From the NCBI GenBank assembly GCA_016777125.1, contig JADHSC010000009.1, positions 1 through 64,000 on the forward strand: a stretch of 64,000 nucleotides of DNA. Reading direction: 5' to 3'. Made by a program: the position numbers and the translations under genes. Below are positions 9,898 to 18,417 of the stretch, piece by piece. Every line of letters starts with the position of its first letter. The first letter of the stretch is position 1. The notes beneath the pieces are model-generated. The model did no database searches. It saw only the letters and a program-made list of their open reading frames with translations, and was not told the DNA's origin. The DNA is from Candidatus Poseidoniaceae archaeon (GTDB lineage: Archaea > Thermoplasmatota > Poseidoniia > Poseidoniales > Poseidoniaceae).

Positions 9898-9963
9898 TCA
9901 AGCTTCGTAGTACTCTTCGTAGATGTATTCTTCTGTTTCTATTCGTATTTTTAATTCTGACAT
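9898..9963 (-). CDS. candidate 21-aa acidic micropeptide MSELKIRIETEEYIYEEYYEA
   Basis: ATG-to-TGA reading frame in an otherwise non-coding gap; upstream GTGGGG. Confidence 0.2.
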   Translation of the reverse strand: MSELKIRIETEEYIYEEYYEA

Positions 9964-10144
9964 GTCCCCACACCCATTCCATCAGTCAAACTGAACGACC
10001 CCCACAGTCTTGGAATAATCGCCGCTTTGGCATCTCCGTTATGAAGATTCACGTGTATATTGGGATTATCCGACAAGCGGATATTGGTTTCAATTGAGGT
10101 CTAACGTAGTAATAATCAGTCTTGAACTAGGATCAAAGTTCAAT

Positions 10145-10774
10145 CTAGGGGAATGAAATTGGTTCATCACCATTTTGCCATTGCTTATGTTTGACCATGC
10201 ATGCTTTGAACAAATGACTCTCGAGGATACCTTCAAGCCAATTGAGGAGATGTGGCAAGGGAAGTTGGTCAAACCACGCTCGATTTGTATTCGCAAATTG
10301 GCGAACAAATGGAGAAAGAGCGAGGTCTGCTAAACTGATAGAATCACCACAAAGGTAGGCTTGATTGGATAATCGCTCTTCATACATCTTTAGAATCGAT
10401 ACTGCATGTTCCCTGTGTTCCTCAGAAGAGAGGACATTCTCGTAACGATTGTTATACTTGTATCGATCAAGATGATGTTTGAAATCACCATCATTGACAT
10501 CAATAAGATCCTTCCAATCACCAACAAGCCATGATTCATCTAAACTCCATAGCATAATGTCGAGACTCTCTTCAATAACTGTTCCATCTGGTAAGAGAAG
10601 AACAGGTACAGTTCCCTTTGGAGATATTTCCATCATGTGTTCAGGACGATCTCTAAGGATGACTTCTCGAAGTTCAACTTCCACATCAGATTCAAGTAAG
10701 GACATTCTTGCTCGCATTGCGTAAGGGCATCGACGGAAACTGTAGAGAATCGGATTCGACATTTCATCACTCAT
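10145..10774 (-). CDS. glutathione S-transferase family protein
   Basis: YSFRRCPYAMRARMSL...SPKGTVPVLLLPDGTVIEESLDIMLW thioredoxin-fold N-domain and helical C-domain; start moved to ATG overlapping the upstream stop. Confidence 0.85.
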   Translation of the reverse strand: MSDEMSNPILYSFRRCPYAMRARMSLLESDVEVELREVILRDRPEHMMEISPKGTVPVLLLPDGTVIEESLDIMLWSLDESWLVGDWKDLIDVNDGDFKHHLDRYKYNNRYENVLSSEEHREHAVSILKMYEERLSNQAYLCGDSISLADLALSPFVRQFANTNRAWFDQLPLPHLLNWLEGILESHLFKACMVKHKQWQNGDEPISFP

Positions 10775-13193
10775 ACTTTCGTATCTTAGCTGGAGCGAAG
10801 AAAGTGAATCCACCGATGATAGCGACAAGCACAAGGATGCTGATGATCCAAATGGTTGTAGTCGAGATACCTTCATCTGAACTTACATCATCGATAACAG
10901 TTGATTCAATCAGTATGAGATTCACGGACCCCTCATTGTTGGTTTCATCACCCTCATCGATGATTTCACCACCATCAACAATTGCTTCAATTCGAAGCAA
11001 TTGGCCTTGATATGGTGCTTGGAATTCACATGTAGCAATTGACATTGCTCCTGGCTCAAGGGTTGTAATAGTAGCAATATCACCCACCATTCCATTCACA
11101 GTACAGCGAATCGTAACCATTTCAGCATTGATAAAGCCATCATTTGCCACATAAACTCGAGTGGTTACATAAGAGCCAAGTTCGACTTCAGAGAGTTCCA
11201 CAAAGGTCCCATCTGCAGAACCTTCCCCTACAACAACGGATTCAATCCGTAAGTCAGGGAGTGAACGCACGTCCAAGTCCAATACTCTGTCAACACATGT
11301 CGTTTGATCACAAAGTGTCAATTTAACAGATGTATATCCGGGTGTTGGAGCTGTAATGAGGAGAGAACTGTTGATCAAATCGACTTCAACCCACGTCTTA
11401 TTACTAGAGATTGTGAGATCTGCAGGTATTGTATCAACATCGGACCAGATGAAACTCAATGGTGTAGCAACAGCATGTTCAACTCGAACTAATGAAGGGA
11501 ATTCATTCAGTACAGGTGCATCATCGATCGAATCTACGATGATGTTGAACGATTCCACATGACTGTTCCCTGCTTCATCAGAAACGGTCAACAAAATCTG
11601 AGCAGAACCTGATTGTTCTGAAAGAAGAGATACTCGAACTTCACCTTGGTTCAGACTTACGTCAACCAAATCAGGTTGGGAGTTTTCAAATTCTACATTT
11701 AGAAGTGTTGGGTCTGTTCTGTCATCAGTACAACGAGTCAGTAATGGAACGAATATTCCACCACCATCTTCTGAAAGTTGCTGGTCTCCAACAAGTTGGC
11801 ATATTGGATCCTCATCATAGAAAATATCGAATCCACCACTCACATCTATAGAATTTACTTCCAATGCAGTTGTACTCGCACTACCATCTGAATCCCACGT
11901 AAACCATGTTTTGACCATGATGCTAAGTTCAGTTTGCCCTGGACTCATGTAAGCCCCGATTGGAATCTGATGATTGAACTGACCGACGGAAACCGGGAGA
12001 TTTGCTACTGTGCTTCCACCTACAGATAGAGTCCATCTGGAATAGTTTCCATCAATTCCAGAACCATCCCCGTAGATTCTACCTGCAATACTCAATGTCG
12101 GATCATTAACGTCGACTCGAACTGAGGTGATACAAGATGTATCTGTGAGCACACGCACCTTGAGATATTCAGTCATTGGCAAAGCATCCGTGTTATGCAT
12201 TGCAAAGGCAGAAAAGGATTCGCCATCGGCAGATGTTGCGTATTGAACGCTTACGTTTCCTTCAGTCCCAGATTCATTCACATCGAAGTGAATGCGTCCA
12301 AAATACTGCTCTGCTGGACGTTGAAGAGCTGCGCTTGTCCAAGAGCCAATGGTACTTGTATCGGTTGACTCCAAGCCACATACAGAAAGGGACATGCCAT
12401 TGTATTCACCTTGACTCATATCGATTTCTTGAATGGGCATATCGTGCCCAGAAGCTGTTGAAACTGCTTGGGCTACTTCCCCGCCGTACCATGCTGTTTC
12501 CATCGTCACTTCGATACCTATAGCATCCAATTCTAAACGAGCATCATCGGTCTGACCTACTGAAACATAATCCATGGTAAGGCCAATCGACGAGAGCATG
12601 GACCAAGACCAGTCATCGACTGAACTTATGCTCAATCGATATGCAGAATTATTGATGTGATCAACTGCTCCATTCGTATTTGACCATGTGCGCATGATAT
12701 CAGTCCCATTCGACCAATCCATAGAAAGGCGAACGGAATCAATGCTCAATGAATCTGTAATCTTGAATGCTACGAGAACATCAACAGATGTAATGACATA
12801 TTGGGTTGAAGCTGAAAAATCAAAGCCATCAACACTCATGACAGGACCAGTTGACCAAGCAAATAATCCATCTGGAGAGCCGACTACATTGTCTGATTCC
12901 GTCGGACTGTTCGTACCCCAATAGTCCATGGAGTCAAGATTCTGTGGACGCTGATGAACCATTGTAATTCGTTGGTCAGCGACCATAGTATCGGTGTATG
13001 TCGCAGGTTGAGAAGTAAAGGACGTCGTCGCCTGGAGCGACCAATCTGCTGGATTGGTGAGTTCCCCTTGCGGGAACAAATCATACTCTGCCGTTTCATG
13101 GACACTACGAGCACTCGCTGGATTGAGCGTAGGTACGAGGAGCACACCGAAAAACATCATACATAGAAAGACGGAAGTTAACTTGGCTCGCAT
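10767..13193 (-). CDS. secreted/membrane-anchored surface protein with CARDB-like domain and C-terminal TM
   Basis: Signal peptide MRAKLTSVFLCMMFFGVLLVPTLNPASA; LPDLRIESVVVGEGS...DEGDETNNEGSVNL; C-terminal TM TTIWIISILVLVAIIGGFTFF. Confidence 0.85.
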   Translation of the reverse strand: MRAKLTSVFLCMMFFGVLLVPTLNPASARSVHETAEYDLFPQGELTNPADWSLQATTSFTSQPATYTDTMVADQRITMVHQRPQNLDSMDYWGTNSPTESDNVVGSPDGLFAWSTGPVMSVDGFDFSASTQYVITSVDVLVAFKITDSLSIDSVRLSMDWSNGTDIMRTWSNTNGAVDHINNSAYRLSISSVDDWSWSMLSSIGLTMDYVSVGQTDDARLELDAIGIEVTMETAWYGGEVAQAVSTASGHDMPIQEIDMSQGEYNGMSLSVCGLESTDTSTIGSWTSAALQRPAEQYFGRIHFDVNESGTEGNVSVQYATSADGESFSAFAMHNTDALPMTEYLKVRVLTDTSCITSVRVDVNDPTLSIAGRIYGDGSGIDGNYSRWTLSVGGSTVANLPVSVGQFNHQIPIGAYMSPGQTELSIMVKTWFTWDSDGSASTTALEVNSIDVSGGFDIFYDEDPICQLVGDQQLSEDGGGIFVPLLTRCTDDRTDPTLLNVEFENSQPDLVDVSLNQGEVRVSLLSEQSGSAQILLTVSDEAGNSHVESFNIIVDSIDDAPVLNEFPSLVRVEHAVATPLSFIWSDVDTIPADLTISSNKTWVEVDLINSSLLITAPTPGYTSVKLTLCDQTTCVDRVLDLDVRSLPDLRIESVVVGEGSADGTFVELSEVELGSYVTTRVYVANDGFINAEMVTIRCTVNGMVGDIATITTLEPGAMSIATCEFQAPYQGQLLRIEAIVDGGEIIDEGDETNNEGSVNLILIESTVIDDVSSDEGISTTTIWIISILVLVAIIGGFTFFAPAKIRKYE

Positions 13194-13288
13194 GGTTTGC
13201 ACATTCAGCGGTAGCATTTCAATGAACGGGTTTCTCGATTGCTCGTAGGATTGTTGAAATACCTCGCTCATGACGGCTAATTCTCTAT

Positions 13289-13364
13289 GGCTGTGGTGGT
13301 GTAGGGGTTAGCACGGCAGATTGTGGTTCTGCCAGCCCGGGTTCAATTCCCGGCCACGGCCCCA
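13289..13364 (+). tRNA. tRNA-His (GTG anticodon), CCA encoded
   Basis: GGCTGTGG...GGCAGA-TTGTGGT-TCTGCC...GGGTTCAATTCCC...CCACGGCCCCA; G-1 present. Confidence 0.95.
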
Positions 13365-13365
13365 T

Positions 13366-13968
13366 TTATTCTAATTCAGACGAGTCAATGACATGACCCA
13401 TACGGTGAATTTTGGTTTGTAAATAGTCGAGATTTTCTTCACCGACACCGGCAATGAGCGGGACTTTCTCTGCTACTTCAATACCATGTTCCTCGAGTTG
13501 TTTGACTTTGTCAGGGTTGTTCGTAAGCAGTGCAACTGAATTGATACCAAGATCCGAAAGCATTGTAGCAGCAATTCCGTAATCTCTTCCATCTGCAGGA
13601 TGGCCGAGCATTAAATTGGCGTCAAGAGTATCAGCACCTCGATCTTGGAGATGATAGGCTTGAATCTTAGCATGAAGACCAATGCCTCTACCTTCCTGAC
13701 GCAGATACAACAAGCAGCCGTATCCATTGGTTGCTATTGCAGACAATGCCGCATCCAATTGAGGGCCACAGTCACATCGTAATGATGTGAATGCGTCTCC
13801 TGTCAAACATTCTGAATGAACTCTGAGAAGAACAGGATCAGGTCCTTCCATCGATCCCATCATCAAGGCAACATGGTCAAGACCTGTTTTTTCTTCATGA
13901 TGGACATGGATGTCAAACAGACCCCACTTTGTTGGCAATTTTGCTGAACTTGGAACATCGGACACCAT
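13366..13968 (-). CDS. ribA: GTP cyclohydrolase II
   Basis: [38 protein letters not shown]. Confidence 0.94.
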   Translation of the reverse strand: MVSDVPSSAKLPTKWGLFDIHVHHEEKTGLDHVALMMGSMEGPDPVLLRVHSECLTGDAFTSLRCDCGPQLDAALSAIATNGYGCLLYLRQEGRGIGLHAKIQAYHLQDRGADTLDANLMLGHPADGRDYGIAATMLSDLGINSVALLTNNPDKVKQLEEHGIEVAEKVPLIAGVGEENLDYLQTKIHRMGHVIDSSELE

Positions 13969-14217
13969 TTACATCACCTCAATTAGAAATGTGAATTCAC
14001 CTTGACTTTGTTTAACGTCCAGGATATGATGAGGTGTTCTCTCGATCATCATAGGAATATCATGCAGTGTTTCTGGGTCACTCGCCAGCACTTCAAGAAC
14101 TGACCCTTCAGCCATCGAAGAGAGTGCTTGCTTCGCTTCTGCAACAGGGACGGGGCAAAAGAAACCAAGTACATCAAGACGATGCGTGGCCTGCTTCTTT
14201 GGCTCATCCATACACAA
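13969..14217 (-). CDS. TusA-like sulfurtransferase family protein
   Basis: LDVLGFFCPVPVAEAKQALSSMAEGSVLEVLASDP. Confidence 0.88.
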   Translation of the reverse strand: MCMDEPKKQATHRLDVLGFFCPVPVAEAKQALSSMAEGSVLEVLASDPETLHDIPMMIERTPHHILDVKQSQGEFTFLIEVM

Positions 14218-14304
14218 GCCAATCGATTCACCTTTTCAACACATCCGCAGGGGAATATCCTGTCACACAACATGTTCAAGTGGAGCAGCCCCAAGCACTA
14301 ACCG

Positions 14305-15363
14305 ATGGCTGCTTCCGCCTCGACGAAACATAACGATGACATGAGTTGGTCCGAAGTGGGCCAACTTGGTCTTCAATATGGGAAGATTCCATTGGCTTTA
14401 CTTGCAGTTGAAGCCCTCTATTGGTTCATTACGCAACCATCGGATACACTTGCATTTATTCAGGTTACAGAAGCCTACATCTGGAACGAAGTGACACAAC
14501 TAATGTTTGGTGAATCTGCTTCCGTACTATCCGAACACAGCGGTTGGATGACTCGGATAGATTTCTATCATGAATCATTTCCAGGACAATTCGATTCGGT
14601 CGGTCTTTACGTCTCAGACGAATGTGCTGGAATTCATGAGATGATCTTCGTTTCAACGCTCGTTTTGATGACAGACGGTGTTTCACAACGTCAACGATTC
14701 AAAGCAGTGGGAGTGATGTGTGCTCTTGTATATGTCCTCAACATTGTTCGTCTCGTAGCCTTCTATCCAATCGCAGTAGACGGTTGCCTTGATAATCCAA
14801 ATCAAGCTGATTGCTTGAACAATATGTGGGAATATCACAACTTTGTGTACAAGTGGGGTTTCCTCATTGTTCTTTTACTCATGTGGCTTGTATGGTTCCG
14901 ATATATTGGTGCAAGTTCACGCACACTCCAAGCTAGCCAAGAAAAGAAGGAACAATGGAGAATCATTTTCAGGAGACGATGGTCCAAATTGCACTATGGA
15001 TTACTCATTACTATGGTTCTGTTTTTCGTGATTTCATGGATGTGGATTAATGCCAACGCTGATGCGACTAATGCCAAAGAAGTGATTGATTATTGCGAGT
15101 TTAGCGAACTTACAACTGGAACCTGTATCGAAGCCCAAGCCAATTGGGACAATGCGATTCAAGGAGCTTGGTCTTTTGCAGTTCTGGGATTAGTTCTTGG
15201 AACAACTGGAATCTATGAGATTGAGCGGAAAGATGCTTCTGGAGAATGGCCAGAGCGTCCAACAAAGAAAGTGGAAGAACCTACCCAAGCAATTGAAACC
15301 AAATCCAAAGAAAAGCCAAAAGGCTCATGGAGAAGTCGTTCAAATTCTTCAGAAGAAGAATGA
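14305..15363 (+). CDS. exosortase/archaeosortase family protein
   Basis: Polytopic membrane protein with Cys (DECAGIHEM), Arg (NIVRLVAFYP) and His (YHNFVYKWGF) arranged as in exosortases/archaeosortases. Confidence 0.82.
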   Translation: MAASASTKHNDDMSWSEVGQLGLQYGKIPLALLAVEALYWFITQPSDTLAFIQVTEAYIWNEVTQLMFGESASVLSEHSGWMTRIDFYHESFPGQFDSVGLYVSDECAGIHEMIFVSTLVLMTDGVSQRQRFKAVGVMCALVYVLNIVRLVAFYPIAVDGCLDNPNQADCLNNMWEYHNFVYKWGFLIVLLLMWLVWFRYIGASSRTLQASQEKKEQWRIIFRRRWSKLHYGLLITMVLFFVISWMWINANADATNAKEVIDYCEFSELTTGTCIEAQANWDNAIQGAWSFAVLGLVLGTTGIYEIERKDASGEWPERPTKKVEEPTQAIETKSKEKPKGSWRSRSNSSEEE

Positions 15364-16782
15364 TCAGAGAACAGATGCTTGAACGATTGCATCACCCATT
15401 GGATGAACGTTAAGCGCTTTCATAGCCAATCCAAGTTTGCTACTGTGGATAGAAACGACTGTAGAATCACCATCATAACTAACATCACCAATAGCGAGAG
15501 AATCACAACGAATATGTTGTTCAAACCATGTTGCTATGGTTCGAGGTGAACCAAGTTCTTCCCGCGTTGAATGAATCCTGATCGAAACAAATCCATACAC
15601 GTCTGCAGTTTCACCGTAATCATCTTGCTTCTTGACTGGATCTCTGTCAACACCTTCTGGAAGATCAGGTGCTTCTGAATCAAGGATATGCAAATTGTAG
15701 GTGGCAATGATTTTGTTCATCTGAGGAGCATCATCCTTTGAGACAAGACTCCATGCTTCTCCATGACGGCCGATTCGACCAGTTCGTCCAATCCGATGAA
15801 TGAATGAATCAATATCGGAAGGTACGTCATAGTTGACCACGAGGGTAATGCCATCAATGTCAATACCACGAGCAGCTACGTCTGTAGCGATAACGGTCTT
15901 TATTTCGCCTTTACGGAATGAATCGATAATACGCTCTCTTTGATTTTGATTCAAATCACCATGAAGACTTGCAACATCGAATCGATGCTTCTTCAAGCGT
16001 TGAACAGCTAAGTCAACCATACGCTTTGTGTTACAGAAGACGATGCTCTGGTCATCATCACCCATGCGAACGAGAAGGCGTCCAAGGGCCCAGAGTTTGT
16101 TGGTACGGCCAATAGAAATGTTGAACAGATCGATTGGAGGGACATCCAACTCTTCTTGATTGGTCATAACGAATTCAGGTGTGTTCATGAACTCGTTTGC
16201 AGCATCAAGAATCTCTTGAGGGAATGTTGCTGAGAAAAGCAAGGTTTGCTTTCGAGAAGTTGTTCTCTCAAGAATCCATATGATATCTGGAAGGAATCCC
16301 ATATCGAGCATGCGGTCTGCTTCATCAAGACAAAACATCTGAACCATTGAAAGATCGATGTGACCTCGTTGGCTCATGTCCATGACACGTCCAGGAGTTC
16401 CAACGATGATGTCAACACCGTCATCGAGTCCACGTGCTTGCTTTTCGAGATCTGTACCACCATAGACGGTCATAATCTTCAACCCAGAATCGCCTTGAAG
16501 TTGCGTCATTTCTTCAGCAACTTGTTGTGCAAGTTCACGAGTTGGAGCTAAGAGGAGTGATTGGAGTGTACCGCTTGCCTCACAGGATTCCAAGATTGGC
16601 AAACCAAAGGCTGCAGTCTTTCCTGAACCTGTTCTCGCTTGACCAATGACATCACGGCCGCTTCTGGCCAATGGAATTGTGTCTCGCTGAACTTCAGTAA
16701 GACATTCCCATCCCATTGCAGTAATTGCATCCATGAGATGCTCAGGTAGGTCGAGGGAATCGAATCTCGTTTTGGTGAACAT
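15364..16782 (-). CDS. DEAD-box RNA helicase
   Basis: ARTGSGKT, PTRELAQQ, LDEADRMLDMGF, SATF, HRIGRTGR. Confidence 0.96.
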   Translation of the reverse strand: MFTKTRFDSLDLPEHLMDAITAMGWECLTEVQRDTIPLARSGRDVIGQARTGSGKTAAFGLPILESCEASGTLQSLLLAPTRELAQQVAEEMTQLQGDSGLKIMTVYGGTDLEKQARGLDDGVDIIVGTPGRVMDMSQRGHIDLSMVQMFCLDEADRMLDMGFLPDIIWILERTTSRKQTLLFSATFPQEILDAANEFMNTPEFVMTNQEELDVPPIDLFNISIGRTNKLWALGRLLVRMGDDDQSIVFCNTKRMVDLAVQRLKKHRFDVASLHGDLNQNQRERIIDSFRKGEIKTVIATDVAARGIDIDGITLVVNYDVPSDIDSFIHRIGRTGRIGRHGEAWSLVSKDDAPQMNKIIATYNLHILDSEAPDLPEGVDRDPVKKQDDYGETADVYGFVSIRIHSTREELGSPRTIATWFEQHIRCDSLAIGDVSYDGDSTVVSIHSSKLGLAMKALNVHPMGDAIVQASVL

Positions 16783-16785
16783 GTT

Positions 16786-16832
16786 GCTCCTTCCGTTTCA
16801 TTCGGTTCAGGCCACCGAAACGGAAGTGGCCT
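16786..16832 (-). promoter_or_regulatory. structured leader of the DEAD-box helicase gene
   Basis: Transcript-sense AGGCCACTTCCGTTTCGGTGGCCTGAACCGAATGAAACGGAAGGAGCAACATG contains pairings AGGCCAC/GTGGCCT, TTCCGTTTC/GAAACGGAA and TTCGGT/ACCGAA next to SD GGAG. Confidence 0.6.
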
Positions 16833-16842
16833 CCACTACACT

Positions 16843-17046
16843 TCAAAAGTTCTCGCGCTCTTTCTTTTCTGCCTGGAGAATACCCAACCAGTACTTCTTT
16901 GCGTTGTCACGGTTGAGTGGTCGACGCATTTGTCGAACGTGCTCTAGGATGTATTGTCGAAATTTAAGAGCCTTAGTACGGTTCACTCCTTTTGGTGTGA
17001 TTCCTTCCCAAAGTCTGTCGAATTGTAATTCTTTGTCGTCCATCAT
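16843..17046 (-). CDS. hypothetical protein (67 aa)
   Basis: Basic, charged small ORF between HEAT-repeat and helicase genes on the same strand. Confidence 0.6.
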   Translation of the reverse strand: MMDDKELQFDRLWEGITPKGVNRTKALKFRQYILEHVRQMRRPLNRDNAKKYWLGILQAEKKERENF

Positions 17047-17096
17047 GTGATGACCTCGATGGCCAACCGACTCAACACCCCCTCATAACCATGTCG

Positions 17097-18311
17097 TTAT
17101 GGGTCTTGAGACAAATCATCCTTCGATTCGAGTTGAGGGCGGAGATCTAAGGGTGCAGATTCTAAGCCAACAGCTTGTCCTTGAGCCTGGGCAACTTCCC
17201 GTTCCAATGCAGGAACGGGTAAGGCTGGAGCAAGGAAAGAATTCTTCTGAGCCTCAGTACCTTCGATTGAAGCATCAAAGGTGTATTCATTGAGCATCTT
17301 CTTGAGTTCAGCATCGGTTTCAGTTTGAAGCAACTCAGTAGCAATAAGTCGCAACTTATCCTCAACCAAGAGCATTGGAAGCATCTCAATACATGACCTG
17401 CGAACTTCAACATTCGTGTGCCGGGTACCATTCATAATCAGTGTTCGAGCACGTGAATCGTCAGTATCCATCGAACGAATGGCCCTCAACGCATTGTTAC
17501 GAACTTTCGCATCAGCGTCGAGAATGGCTCGCTCAGTGAGCATTATGGCAATACGTGGTTCCTTCTTCGACAGGGAAGCAAGAGTTCCTGAAGCATTTCT
17601 CCGAACATCAGGGTCTGCATCATTAAGGGCCCAAGAAATCAAATCCCAACCCATGGCTCCAGCTCTTTGTACAATATTTCTTAACAACTTTGAGGCTTTT
17701 CTCCGTAGCATTACATCATCGACAAGAAGTAACTCGTCTATGTGATCACATGCAACTTCAGGCCATGTTTCAGTAAGACCTTTCAAACCTCTCCATGCAG
17801 GTTCGCTTCGAACCTTAAGAGGTGAGCGAAGTTCCTGCGCCAAAGAACTATCAATTCCAGACGGAAATGTTGGTGCAGAATCTTCTAGACATTGACTCGC
17901 TGCTTTTCGTACAGTTTCGTCATCATCATCAAGGAGAACTGAAAGCCAATCAAATAGTTCATCTGAACGTTGCTCACCAACTATTGGGAGAACTTCGAGT
18001 GCTGCAATTCGAATGCTTGGTTCATCCGATTCCAATGCTTTGAGCAGACAGGCGTGTGCTCTATCAGCCCAAACGCCCTTCAATCTGCCAAGACCTCGGA
18101 TGCCATCTTCGCGAGGCAGCGTGTATCGGCGACCACCCCAATCGATCTGAAGTTGTGGAATTTCTCCATTTGCAAGAGCGAGAATATCTTTTCTGGAACA
18201 TTCCTGCCACGGACCAGTGACCTGTTTTTTAGTGCCTTTCTTACGTGGCTGACGCCCTGTGGCAATCGGAAGCCCTGTGCGAGGGTCGCGTGCAACGTAG
18301 TCTTTTGCCAT
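17097..18311 (-). CDS. HEAT-repeat protein
   Basis: Repeated helical pairs with VRRNASGTLASLS, VRKAASQCLEDSA; start at MAKDYVARDPRTG preferred. Confidence 0.8.
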   Translation of the reverse strand: MAKDYVARDPRTGLPIATGRQPRKKGTKKQVTGPWQECSRKDILALANGEIPQLQIDWGGRRYTLPREDGIRGLGRLKGVWADRAHACLLKALESDEPSIRIAALEVLPIVGEQRSDELFDWLSVLLDDDDETVRKAASQCLEDSAPTFPSGIDSSLAQELRSPLKVRSEPAWRGLKGLTETWPEVACDHIDELLLVDDVMLRRKASKLLRNIVQRAGAMGWDLISWALNDADPDVRRNASGTLASLSKKEPRIAIMLTERAILDADAKVRNNALRAIRSMDTDDSRARTLIMNGTRHTNVEVRRSCIEMLPMLLVEDKLRLIATELLQTETDAELKKMLNEYTFDASIEGTEAQKNSFLAPALPVPALEREVAQAQGQAVGLESAPLDLRPQLESKDDLSQDP

Positions 18312-18417
18312 ACACCAATCGAAGGTTGCAGTCGCCCAGAAGATATGAACTTTCACAATGAACAGGTCTGTCCAAACATTGGCAATGCTCAAGAATGTGA
18401 TGAAACACAGACGTGCT

